A DNA stretch of 9,147 bases from Thermoplasmata archaeon (GTDB lineage: Archaea > Thermoplasmatota > Thermoplasmata > Lutacidiplasmatales > UBA184), in contig JASHXM010000221.1 in NCBI GenBank assembly GCA_030043545.1, positions 1 through 9,147 on the forward strand, in the 5' to 3' direction. Both the position numbers and the translations under genes were made by a program. The first letter of the stretch is position 1. Each line of letters opens with the position of its first letter. The notes below the pieces were generated by a model, which searched no databases, was not told where the DNA came from, and was given only the letters and a program-made list of their open reading frames with translations. Below, piece after piece: positions 1 through 6,289 of the stretch.

Positions 1-1744
1 ACCGCAGGTAGGCGACGGCCGCTGCGCCGTTCGCGGAGAGGTGCGGCGAGTCCTCGATCGAGTACGTCGGCTCGGCGACCCCCCCGACGGGGGGCCCGTC
101 GTACAAGGCGGGGGCGAGGTCGCGGAGGAGCCCGTCGTCCCCGCGGAACTGCTGGTCGATCAGGGTGAGCAGGCTCCGAGCCGACCCCAAGTAGCGGGGG
201 TCGGCGGTCGCCGCCGCGAGGTCGACGAGGCCGGCGGCGAAGAACACCTGGTCGTCGAGGAGTCCGTAGCCGGTGGCCCCGTCGGCGGTGAGCTGGTGGG
301 CGATCCCACGCTCGGGGGAGTACGCCGCGGCGAGGAACCGATCCGCGGCCGTCCGCGCGTCCGCGAGCATCGTCGGATCGTCGATCACCACCGCCGCGCG
401 CGCGAACGCGCCGACGAACCGGCCGTTGAGGTCGGCGTAGAGCGCCCGGTCGACGGCGGGGGTCGGCCGGGCGGCCCGCGCCCGGAGGAGCTTGCCTATG
501 ACGGAGCCCAGGCGGGCGCCCGGATCCCCCGGCAGGGAGAGGGCGGCGGCCGCCTCCTCGGGGGGCATCATCCGGTAGAGGACGCTCCGGTCGGGGTCGT
601 GCGGCATCCGGCCGTCGGTCCCGACGCCGAACACCCGCACCGCGTACCGGAGCTCGTCGGGGTCGAGGAGCTCCTTGAGCTCGGAGCGGCTCCACGTGAA
701 GTACCCGCCGTCGTCGCCGGGAGCGTTATCGGCGTCCTGGCTCGCGCCCCACCCCCCGCTCGGGTCGCCGAGCACCTCGCGCGACCAGCGGGCCGTCCCG
801 CGGACGACCTCCTCGAACCGCGGGTCGCCGAACCGGACGGACGCGTCGACGTAGACGCCGAGGAGCTCGGCGTTGTCGACCGCCATCTTCTCGAAATGCG
901 GGATATGCCAGCCCGCGTCGACCGAGTAGCGGTGGAACCCCCCGCCGATCTGGTCGTAGATGCCGCCGTCGGCCATCGCGAGCAGCGTCGCCCGAGCCGC
1001 ACCGAGCGAGCGGTCGGGAGAGGCCGGGAACCCGTCGCGCAGGAGCAGGGCCACGGCGCTCGGGTGGGGGAACTTGGGGGCGGTGCCGAACCCGGCGTGC
1101 CCGGGATCGTAGCTCGATCGGATCGCGGCGACGACCCCGGTGACGAACGGACCCCCGGCCCCGCGGCTCGACGGCCGCGACGCCCGCATCCGCTGGATCG
1201 CATCGCGAACCTCGGCGGCGTTCGAGGCGATCCGGCTCGGCTCCTCCCGCCACAGTCGCGCGACCTCGCCGAGCACGCGGCGGAAGCCGGGGCGGCCGTG
1301 GCCGTCGGTCGGCGGGAAGAACGTCCCGCCGAGGAAGACGTCGCCGTCGGGCGTCAGGAACGCGGTGAGCGGCCACCCCCCTTCCCCCGAGACGGCGTTC
1401 ACCTGGCGCTGGTACCTTCGGTCGATCTCCGGGTGCTCGTCCCGGTCGACCTTCACGACGATGAAATGCTGGCGCAGCAGCCGCGCGACCTCCTCGTCGG
1501 AGTACGTCGTCTCGTCCATGACGTGGCACCAGTGGCACCACGACGCCCCGATGTCGAGTAGGAGGGGCCGGCCCAGACGACGGGCGAGCGCGAACGGCTC
1601 CTCTCCCCACGGGTGCCAGTCGATCGCCTGCCCGGCGGCGGCGCGCAGATAGGCCGACCGGGCGCCCGCCAGCCGCGACGGTCGGGTCGGGCCCGCGTCC
1701 GGGCCGGGTTCCGCCACGTCGGGCGGCGGCCGGTCGCCGCTCAT
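1..1744 (-). CDS. Thioredoxin-like DUF255 protein (YyaL/SPATA20 family), 3' end outside window
   Basis: The minus-strand frame is open from the ATG at 1744 to the left edge, giving 581 codons; family members usually have about 650-700 residues, so the C-terminus is missing. Residues 40-125 form the thioredoxin-like domain. It contains IDWHPWGEE near 41-49, the redox motif WCHWCH at 69-74 (Cys70 and Cys73), KVDRDEHPEIDRRY, and GGWPLTAFLTPDG followed by GGTFFPP. The rest matches the alpha/alpha-toroid part of the family: KFPHP at 224-228, GGFHRYSVD around His271, PHFEKM at 283-287, SQDAD at 335-339 and a GGYFTW motif. The family is widespread in archaea and bacteria, but its biochemical role is not settled; a thioredoxin-type activity joined to a glycan-epimerase-like barrel is the usual structural reading. 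No signal peptide is visible, so it is probably cytoplasmic. The first 24 or so residues are Pro/Gly/Asp-rich and probably disordered. There is no Shine-Dalgarno sequence. The gene is divergent from psmA. Confidence 0.93.
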   Translation of the reverse strand, partial: MSGDRPPPDVAEPGPDAGPTRPSRLAGARSAYLRAAAGQAIDWHPWGEEPFALARRLGRPLLLDIGASWCHWCHVMDETTYSDEEVARLLRQHFIVVKVDRDEHPEIDRRYQRQVNAVSGEGGWPLTAFLTPDGDVFLGGTFFPPTDGHGRPGFRRVLGEVARLWREEPSRIASNAAEVRDAIQRMRASRPSSRGAGGPFVTGVVAAIRSSYDPGHAGFGTAPKFPHPSAVALLLRDGFPASPDRSLGAARATLLAMADGGIYDQIGGGFHRYSVDAGWHIPHFEKMAVDNAELLGVYVDASVRFGDPRFEEVVRGTARWSREVLGDPSGGWGASQDADNAPGDDGGYFTWSRSELKELLDPDELRYAVRVFGVGTDGRMPHDPDRSVLYRMMPPEEAAAALSLPGDPGARLGSVIGKLLRARAARPTPAVDRALYADLNGRFVGAFARAAVVIDDPTMLADARTAADRFLAAAYSPERGIAHQLTADGATGYGLLDDQVFFAAGLVDLAAATADPRYLGSARSLLTLIDQQFRGDDGLLRDLAPALYDGPPVGGVAEPTYSIEDSPHLSANGAAAVAYLR

Positions 1745-1863
1745 ACGGTTGTCGGGACGCCCCCGTCCGACGCGCCGGACGTCGCGTAACCGGATGACGA
1801 CGACACCACCCCCCGCGCGGGCGTTATAAAGGGGGCGTCGGTGCCCGCGCCGGGGATTCACCG
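1745..1863. promoter_or_regulatory. Divergent intergenic region between DUF255 gene and psmA
   Basis: This 119-bp spacer separates two divergently transcribed genes. On the plus side it holds one convincing TATA box (1824-1830) for psmA. On the minus side I see no clear TATA element at the 25-30 nt spacing expected for a leaderless transcript from 1744. The psmA box is nearly symmetrical and might serve both directions, which would give the minus gene a leader of roughly 50 nt; that is inference. An 8-bp inverted repeat flanks the TATA box. Confidence 0.6.
1824..1830 (+). promoter_or_regulatory. TATA box of psmA
   Basis: TTATAAA stands out as an isolated A/T island in GC-rich DNA and fits the archaeal TATA consensus. 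Its centre is 37 nt before the ATG at 1864, so transcription should begin near 1852-1856 and leave a leader of only about 10 nt. No Shine-Dalgarno sequence lies before the start codon, consistent with a leaderless or near-leaderless mRNA. Confidence 0.75.
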
Positions 1864-2619
1864 ATGGAGATGCAGCCCGGCCAGATGGCGTACGACCGGG
1901 CGATCACCGTCTTCTCGCCCGACGGCCGCCTGTTCCAGGTCGAGTACGCCCGCGAGGCGGTCCGCCGCGGCGCGACGACCGCCGGGGTCGTCTACCAGAA
2001 CGGGGTCGTGCTGATCGCCGACCGCCGGATCCCGAACCCGAAGCTCGCCGAACCGTCGAGCCTCGAGAAGATCCACCAGATCGACGAGAACATCGCCTGC
2101 GCGACGGCAGGGCTCGTCGCCGATGCGCGGGTCCTCGTCGACTACGCGCGCCTCTCCGCCCAGGTGAACCGGGTCACCTACGCCGAGCCGATGACGGTGG
2201 AGCTGCTCGTCCGGCGGATCTGCGACTACAAGCAGCAGTACACCCAGTTCGGCGGGGTCCGCCCGTTCGGGACCGCGCTCCTGGTCGGCGGCTACGACGA
2301 CGGCGGCATCCACCTGTTCGAGACGGAGCCGTCGGGCTCGCTGACGAGCTTCCGCGCGGCGAGCACCGGCGGGAACAAGGGACCCGTCATGGAGGTGTTC
2401 GAGCAGAAGTTCAAGCCCGGCCTCGACCGGGACGGCGCGATCGTCCTCGCGCTGGAGGCGCTCCGCGCCGGGCTCGAAGAGGGTGGCAGCCTCAACCAGG
2501 TCGAGGTCTGCACCGTCGAGCGCGAGAAGGGGATGACCCGGCTCGCCGCTGACGAGATTCAGAAGTTCGTCGCCCGGCTCCCCGCGGCCGGCCCGCCGGC
2601 CCGCGGCAGCCGCTCGTGA
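1864..2619 (+). CDS. psmA: 20S proteasome subunit alpha
   Basis: 251 aa. PsmA forms the outer heptameric rings of the archaeal 20S proteasome. These gate substrate entry and dock ATPases such as PAN or Cdc48. The N-terminus carries the alpha-type signature, with YDRAITVFSPDGR at 10-22 followed by LFQVEYAREAV, and aligns closely with Thermoplasma PsmA. Lys69 in LEKIHQID corresponds to the Lys66 of the Thermoplasma subunit that contacts the HbYX tail of activators; Arg30 is also conserved. GLVADARVLVDYARLSAQ and QYTQFGGVRPFG are further family blocks. The tail after about residue 240 is short, Pro/Arg/Ser-rich and probably disordered. The start at 1864 is favoured by promoter spacing, but the next ATG at 1870 gives MQPGQMAYDR, matching the usual N-terminus, and is a real alternative. 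The gene heads the cluster, 19 bp before sdo1; the beta subunit is not in this window. Confidence 0.98.
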   Translation: MEMQPGQMAYDRAITVFSPDGRLFQVEYAREAVRRGATTAGVVYQNGVVLIADRRIPNPKLAEPSSLEKIHQIDENIACATAGLVADARVLVDYARLSAQVNRVTYAEPMTVELLVRRICDYKQQYTQFGGVRPFGTALLVGGYDDGGIHLFETEPSGSLTSFRAASTGGNKGPVMEVFEQKFKPGLDRDGAIVLALEALRAGLEEGGSLNQVEVCTVEREKGMTRLAADEIQKFVARLPAAGPPARGSRS

Positions 2620-2638
2620 GCCCCGCGGGCGTCGGCCC

Positions 2639-3334
2639 ATGGTGAAGGTCGACGACGCGGTGATCGCCCGCTGGGAGACGCAAGGCTCCCGATTCGAGGT
2701 GCTGGTCGACCCCCAGGCGGTCCAGGACCTCAAGGACGGCAAGGACGTCGACCTCTCCGACAAGCTCGCGCTCGAGCAGGTGTTCAAGGACGCGAAGAAG
2801 GGCGACAAGATCTCGGAGGAGCACCTCGAGCGGACGTTCCACACGCGCTCCCTCACCGAGATCGCCCGACAGATCGTGCTGAAGGGCGAGGTGCAGGTGA
2901 CGACGGAGCAGCGCCACAAGCTCCAGGAGGCGAAGCGTCGGCAGATCGTGGCGACGATCGCCCGGAACGCGATGAACCCCCAGACCGGCGCCCCCCACCC
3001 GCCGGCGCGGATCGAGGCGGCGATGGACGAGGCGAAGGTCCACGTCGACCCGTTCCGCCCGGTCGACGCCCAGACCCAGGAGGTGCTCGCGAAGCTGCGC
3101 CCCCTGCTGCCGATCCGCCTCGACGTCGTGCGGGTGAAGATCCGGCTCCCCGCGCAGCACTATCCGCGGGTGATCGGCGAGGTGAAAGGGCTCGGCCGGC
3201 TGCTCTCCGAGGAGTGGCTCGGGGACGGCTCGTGGAGCGGCGTCGTCGAGATCCCGGCCGGCGTGCAGACGGAGCTGTACGAGAAGCTCAGCGCGCGCAC
3301 GAAGGGGTCCGCCGAGACCGCTTTGGTTAAATAG
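2639..3334 (+). CDS. sdo1: Ribosome assembly factor Sdo1/SBDS homologue
   Basis: 231 aa, the usual archaeal length. SBDS proteins act late in large-subunit maturation; in eukaryotes they work with EFL1 to release the anti-association factor eIF6/Tif6, and the archaeal protein is thought to play a comparable role. All three domains are visible. The N-terminal FYSH domain (about 1-86) has RFEVLVDP at 18-25, VFKDAKKGDKIS at 48-59 and TRSLTEIARQIVLKGEVQ. The central helical domain (about 90-160) has TTEQRHKLQEAKRRQI, RNAMNPQTGAPHPPARIE and AMDEAKVHVDPF. The C-terminal ferredoxin-like domain runs from about 161. It begins 19 bp after psmA with neither a TATA box nor a Shine-Dalgarno sequence, so co-transcription with psmA is likely. 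Its last codons and TAG stop overlap the predicted rrp4 TATA box. Placement between psmA and the exosome genes is the conserved archaeal order. Confidence 0.97.
   Translation: MVKVDDAVIARWETQGSRFEVLVDPQAVQDLKDGKDVDLSDKLALEQVFKDAKKGDKISEEHLERTFHTRSLTEIARQIVLKGEVQVTTEQRHKLQEAKRRQIVATIARNAMNPQTGAPHPPARIEAAMDEAKVHVDPFRPVDAQTQEVLAKLRPLLPIRLDVVRVKIRLPAQHYPRVIGEVKGLGRLLSEEWLGDGSWSGVVEIPAGVQTELYEKLSARTKGSAETALVK
3327..3333 (+). promoter_or_regulatory. Putative TATA box of rrp4, overlapping the sdo1 stop codon
   Basis: TTAAATA is an A/T island formed by the last sense codons and stop codon of sdo1 (GTT AAA TAG). Its centre is 41 nt before the rrp4 ATG at 3371, predicting a start site near 3355 and a leader of about 15 nt. 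No good Shine-Dalgarno sequence precedes rrp4. Together these suggest the exosome genes have their own transcript in addition to any read-through from psmA-sdo1. Confidence 0.55.
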
Positions 3335-3370
3335 CGCACGCCGGTCGCGCGCCCCGGTGCAGCAGGCAAC

Positions 3371-4237
3371 ATGGCTAGAGGTCATCGTCCGGGCCACCGA
3401 CCGCGTGGCCGCGAGGGGGCTCCCTCGCATCCTCCCGAGGATCGGGTACTAGTTCTTCCCGGGGAGGAGATCCCCGGTCGCAACCTCCGTCCGGGTCCCG
3501 GGACCTACCGGGTCGGCGGCACGGTCTACGCGAGCGTCCTGGGTCTTCTGTCGTCCCGCCCGCCCGAGGTCCGGGTGATCCCGCTCTCCGGGCGGTACAT
3601 CCCGAAACCGGGCGACGTCGTCGTCGGGACCGTCACCGACGTCCAGACGACGTTCTGGCTGCTCGACATCGGCGCGCCCCGATGGGCGCCGCTCCACATG
3701 ACCGGCACGCCGTGGAAGATCGACGTCGGCGAGACCGACCGGTACCTGGGCGTCGGCGATTCGGTCGTCGTGCAGGTGGAGAGTCTCGAAGCGACCGGGC
3801 GGATCGGCGTGACGATGAACGGGGAGGGGCTCGGGAAGCTCGAAGGCGGCACGATCGTCCGGATCTCCCCCGCGCGCATCCCCCGCGTCGTCGGCCGCGG
3901 CGGCTCGATGATCCAGACGATCACCGGCCAGACCGGTGCCCGCGTCGCGATCGGCCAGAACGGCCGGATCTGGGTCGATGGCGACGCGGAGGCGATCCGG
4001 CGCGTCACCGAAGTGCTCCGGATGATCGAGGCGAACGGACAGCGCTCGGGCCTCACCGGCCGGGTCGAGAGCTACCTGCTCGCGACGACCCCGACGGGGG
4101 AACGAGGGGCGTCCGGTCCGATCCCGCCCGAGGACCGCGAACCCGGTCCCGGCGACGGGGCGGACGGAGCGCCGGACGAGCCGGCGTGGGGCGGCGATTC
4201 GGCCGACCCCAGTTCGTTCGGCCCGGCGGACGAGTGA
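3371..4237 (+). CDS. rrp4: Exosome RNA-binding cap subunit Rrp4
   Basis: 288 aa, longer than the roughly 230-250 aa typical of archaeal Rrp4. Rrp4 sits in the trimeric cap over the Rrp41/Rrp42 ring and guides RNA into the channel. The conserved body starts near residue 25 (RVLVLPGEEIPG, then GPGTYRVGGTVYASVLG). An S1 domain occupies about 80-150 (PKPGDVVVGTVTDV, GAPRWAPLH, GVTMNGEGLGKL). A KH domain follows at about 160-225, with its GRGG loop at 175-178 and RVAIGQNGRIWVDG. Two extensions are unusual. An N-terminal stretch of about 24 residues is rich in Arg, His, Pro and Gly. A C-terminal tail from about 238 is rich in Pro, Gly, Asp and Glu and looks disordered. There is no alternative in-frame ATG, GTG or TTG between 3371 and the conserved body, so the N-terminal extension seems genuine. 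rrp41 follows after 49 bp. Confidence 0.96.
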   Translation: MARGHRPGHRPRGREGAPSHPPEDRVLVLPGEEIPGRNLRPGPGTYRVGGTVYASVLGLLSSRPPEVRVIPLSGRYIPKPGDVVVGTVTDVQTTFWLLDIGAPRWAPLHMTGTPWKIDVGETDRYLGVGDSVVVQVESLEATGRIGVTMNGEGLGKLEGGTIVRISPARIPRVVGRGGSMIQTITGQTGARVAIGQNGRIWVDGDAEAIRRVTEVLRMIEANGQRSGLTGRVESYLLATTPTGERGASGPIPPEDREPGPGDGADGAPDEPAWGGDSADPSSFGPADE

Positions 4238-4273
4238 TCGGGGCGGCGACCGGTCGACCAGCATCAAGTTCCA

Positions 4274-4280
4274 GGAGAGG
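4274..4280 (+). promoter_or_regulatory. Shine-Dalgarno sequence of rrp41
   Basis: GGAGAGG lies 6 nt before the ATG at 4287 and matches the GGAGG core complementary to archaeal 16S rRNA. It supports this ATG as the start and implies that rrp41 is translated from a leadered transcript, that is, from the polycistronic rrp4 mRNA. Confidence 0.65.
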
Positions 4281-4286
4281 GAAGCA

Positions 4287-5039
4287 ATGGGAAGCGTAGG
4301 CGCGAAGGAAGTGCCCGTGCTCCTGACGCCGGACGGGCGTCGGATCGACGGGCGTCGGTTGGACGAACTGAGAGCGCTCGAGATCCGGGCCGGCCCGCTC
4401 AAGCAGGCCGACGGGTCGGCGTTCGTCGAGTGGGGCGCGAACAAGGTGATGGCCGCGGTCTACGGACCCCGCGAGGTCCACCCGCGCCACCTCCAGCAGA
4501 ACGACCGCGCGGTGATCCAGTGCAAGTACAACATGGCCGCGTTCTCCGTCGACGAGCGGAAGCGGCCGGGGCTCGACCGGAGGTCGCAGGAGATCTCGAA
4601 GGTGATCGGGGAGGCGCTCCAGTCGGTCGTCTTCACCGAGGAGTTCCCCCGGACGAGCATCGACGTCTACATCGAGGTGCTCCAGGCGAACGCCGGCACC
4701 CGGTGCGCGGGGTTGGTCGCGGCGTCGGTCGCCCTCGCGGACGCCGGGATCCCGATGGTCGACCTGCTCCCCGCCGTCGCGGTCGGGAAGGTCGCCGGGG
4801 CGATCGCGCTCGACCTCAAGAAGGAGGAGGACAACTTCGGCGAGGCGGACCTCCCGATGGCGCTCGTGCCGCAGTCGGGTCGGCTCGTGCTGCTCCAGAT
4901 GGAAGGTCACATGACCGAGGAGGAGCTCGGCACGGCGCTCGACCTCGGGGTCGGCGGCTGTCGGGCGATCTACGAGAAGATGAAGGCGGCGCTCCGCGAC
5001 CGCTACTCCGTCGCCCCGATCGAGGAGGCGGCGCGATGA
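4287..5039 (+). CDS. rrp41: Exosome catalytic subunit Rrp41
   Basis: 250 aa, full length for the family. Rrp41 is the RNase PH-type active subunit of the hexameric exosome ring. It degrades RNA 3'-5' using phosphate and in reverse adds A-rich tails. RRIDGRRLDELR at 18-29, ADGSAFVEWGANKV and YGPREVHPRH at 59-68 are family blocks. Arg98-Arg99 in LDRRSQEIS fall in the RNA/phosphate-binding region. The acidic catalytic pair is present as Asp182 and Asp188 within KKEEDNFGEADLPMA, so the subunit should be active. The C-terminal helix is intact. A good Shine-Dalgarno sequence supports the start. Its stop overlaps the rrp42 start by 4 nt (ATGA), implying coupled translation of the two ring subunits, which assemble one-to-one. 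Confidence 0.98.
   Translation: MGSVGAKEVPVLLTPDGRRIDGRRLDELRALEIRAGPLKQADGSAFVEWGANKVMAAVYGPREVHPRHLQQNDRAVIQCKYNMAAFSVDERKRPGLDRRSQEISKVIGEALQSVVFTEEFPRTSIDVYIEVLQANAGTRCAGLVAASVALADAGIPMVDLLPAVAVGKVAGAIALDLKKEEDNFGEADLPMALVPQSGRLVLLQMEGHMTEEELGTALDLGVGGCRAIYEKMKAALRDRYSVAPIEEAAR
5022..5028 (+). promoter_or_regulatory. Shine-Dalgarno sequence of rrp42
   Basis: GAGGAGG, inside the 3' end of rrp41, lies 7 nt before the rrp42 ATG at 5036. It fixes the rrp42 start at the ATGA overlap and supports translational coupling. Confidence 0.7.
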
Positions 5040-5824
5040 GCGACGAGGTGACCGCCGACATCCAGACGACCCACATCCTCGACCTCGCCGCGAGCGGTAA
5101 GCGGGTCGACGGCCGCGGGATCGACGAGTATCGGCCGATCGCGATCGACGTCGGCTTCGTCTCCACCGCCGACGGGAGCGCGCTCGCGCACGTCGGCGAC
5201 ACCGCGGTCCTCTGCGGCATCAAGCTGGAGCCGGGGAAGCCGTTCCCCGACACGCCGAACGCGGGCGTGCTCACGACGAACGCCGAGCTGATCCCGCTGT
5301 CGAGTCCGACGTTCGAGCCCGGACCGCCCCAGCCGGGGGCGATCGAGGTCTCCCGCGTCGTCGACCGGGCGATCCGCGCGGCCGAGACGATCGACCTCAC
5401 CAAGCTGTGCGTCACCCCGGGGGAGAAGACGTGGGTCTGCTACGTCGACATGCACGTCCTGGGGCACGCGGGCAACCTCATCGACACCGCGCTCCTCGCC
5501 GCGGTCTCGGCGCTGACGCACGCGACCGTCCCGGCGAAGCGGTTCGCGATCGCCGACGCCGACTACGCCCTCGACGTCCAGCACCTCCCGATCGAGTGCA
5601 CGTTCGTGCGCCTCGGCGACCAGATCGTCGTCGACCCGACGTTCGACGAGGAGCAGGCGGCGCAGGGCCGCCTGACCGTCGCGACGGACGAGACCGGACG
5701 CGTTGTGGCGATGCAGAAGGGCCTCGTCGGCGCGTTCTCTCCGGAGGACGTGAAGGCGACCGTCCGTCGGGCGTTCGTGCACGGAGACCGGCTCCGCGGG
5801 TTCGTCCGGGGAGGCGGGCCGTGA
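5036..5824 (+). CDS. rrp42: Exosome non-catalytic ring subunit Rrp42
   Basis: 262 aa. Rrp42 is the RNase PH-fold partner of Rrp41. It lacks its own active site but completes the composite RNA-binding channel of the ring. Visible blocks are GKRVDGRGIDEYRPI near residue 21, VGDTAVLCGIKLEPGKPFPD, PNAGVLTTNAELIPLSSPTFEPGPP in the expected place, then ALLAAVSALTHATVP and LDVQHLPIECTF. The paired aspartates seen in Rrp41 are not present at the equivalent position, as expected for this subunit. The start is the ATG overlapping the rrp41 stop; the frame stays open far upstream only because of high GC, and there it is a shadow of rrp41. The gene ends in a 4-nt GTGA overlap with rpl37ae. Confidence 0.97.
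   Translation: MSDEVTADIQTTHILDLAASGKRVDGRGIDEYRPIAIDVGFVSTADGSALAHVGDTAVLCGIKLEPGKPFPDTPNAGVLTTNAELIPLSSPTFEPGPPQPGAIEVSRVVDRAIRAAETIDLTKLCVTPGEKTWVCYVDMHVLGHAGNLIDTALLAAVSALTHATVPAKRFAIADADYALDVQHLPIECTFVRLGDQIVVDPTFDEEQAAQGRLTVATDETGRVVAMQKGLVGAFSPEDVKATVRRAFVHGDRLRGFVRGGGP
5808..5814 (+). promoter_or_regulatory. Shine-Dalgarno sequence of rpl37ae
   Basis: GGGGAGG, within the last codons of rrp42, lies 6 nt before the GTG at 5821. It supports use of GTG as the start for the ribosomal protein gene, which has no upstream ATG giving the conserved MSKRTKKVG N-terminus. Confidence 0.65.
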
Positions 5825-6090
5825 GCAAGCGGACGAAGAAGGTCGGCGCGACCGGCTGGATGGGGCCCCGCTACGGGATCCGGATCCGACGGCGCGTTCT
5901 CGAGATCGACCGGGCCCGCAGCCGCCCGGCGACGTGCCCCCGCTGCGCGACGACGACGATCCAGCGCGTCGCGAGCGGGATCTTCGAGTGCCGCCGGTGC
6001 GGCACCCGGTTCGCGTCGAACGCGTACGTCTTCGCGGCGCCGCCGCCGATCACCCGCGCCGAGCGGGAGACCGAGGCGGGCAACGCTTAA
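5821..6090 (+). CDS. rpl37ae: Large-subunit ribosomal protein eL43 (L37Ae)
   Basis: 89 aa starting with GTG. The N-terminus MSKRTKKVGATGWMGPRYG is the family signature. A C4 zinc ribbon is formed by Cys39, Cys42 (TCPRC), Cys57 and Cys60 (ECRRC). The protein is a structural zinc-binding component of the archaeal and eukaryotic 50S/60S subunit. It is slightly longer than usual because of an Ala/Pro/Glu-containing tail after about residue 70. It is translationally coupled to rrp42 through the GTGA overlap and carries a Shine-Dalgarno sequence inside rrp42. It is the last gene of the tightly overlapping exosome operon and is followed by rpoP after 27 bp. Confidence 0.96.
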   Translation: MSKRTKKVGATGWMGPRYGIRIRRRVLEIDRARSRPATCPRCATTTIQRVASGIFECRRCGTRFASNAYVFAAPPPITRAERETEAGNA

Positions 6091-6091
6091 G
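6085..6091 (+). promoter_or_regulatory. Putative weak TATA element of rpoP, overlapping the rpl37ae stop
   Basis: GCTTAAG is the only A/T-rich spot before rpoP and includes the TAA stop of rpl37ae. Its centre is 30 nt before the rpoP ATG. With no Shine-Dalgarno sequence before rpoP, a leaderless transcript is possible, but the match to a TATA consensus is weak and read-through from the exosome operon is an alternative. Confidence 0.35.
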
Positions 6092-6117
6092 CCGCCGTAC
6101 CCGGTCGAACTCCGTCG

Positions 6118-6252
6118 ATGTTCCGGTGTATCCGCTGCGGGGAGGCGCTCCCCTCGGACGCGAACCTGTTCGGGGTCCGCTGCGACAACTGCGGCGGGAA
6201 GATCTTCACCAAGGAGCACCCGAACGTCAAGAAGGTCCTGAAAGCGCGGTAG
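6118..6252 (+). CDS. rpoP: DNA-directed RNA polymerase subunit P (Rpo12)
   Basis: 44 aa, the normal size for this very small subunit, the archaeal counterpart of eukaryotic Rpb12. Zinc-binding cysteines are Cys4 and Cys7 (FRCIRCG) and Cys22 and Cys25 (VRCDNCGGKI). The basic C-terminus (HPNVKKVLKAR) is typical. The subunit helps assemble the Rpo3/Rpo10/Rpo11 platform of RNA polymerase. It directly follows rpl37ae, the conserved archaeal order. There is no Shine-Dalgarno sequence before the ATG. Confidence 0.95.
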   Translation: MFRCIRCGEALPSDANLFGVRCDNCGGKIFTKEHPNVKKVLKAR

Positions 6253-6282
6253 CGGGGCCCCCGCCCGGACCGGCGCGAACCG

Positions 6283-6289
6283 TCTAAAG
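6283..6289 (+). promoter_or_regulatory. Putative TATA box of the beta-CASP nuclease gene
   Basis: TCTAAAG is an A/T spot centred 27 nt before the ATG at 6313, the spacing expected for a leaderless archaeal transcript. There is no Shine-Dalgarno sequence. A perfect inverted repeat follows immediately. Confidence 0.5.

Noticed and set aside
41..1561. 506-codon plus-strand reading frame opposite the DUF255 gene
   Set aside because: The minus-strand frame encodes a protein with all family motifs, while the plus frame is low-complexity Arg/Gly/Val/Pro/Glu sequence, a GC-driven antisense shadow.
4430..5035. N-terminal 202-codon extension of the rrp42 frame
   Set aside because: It is the out-of-frame shadow of rrp41. 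The ATG at 5036 with its Shine-Dalgarno sequence gives the normal Rrp42 N-terminus.
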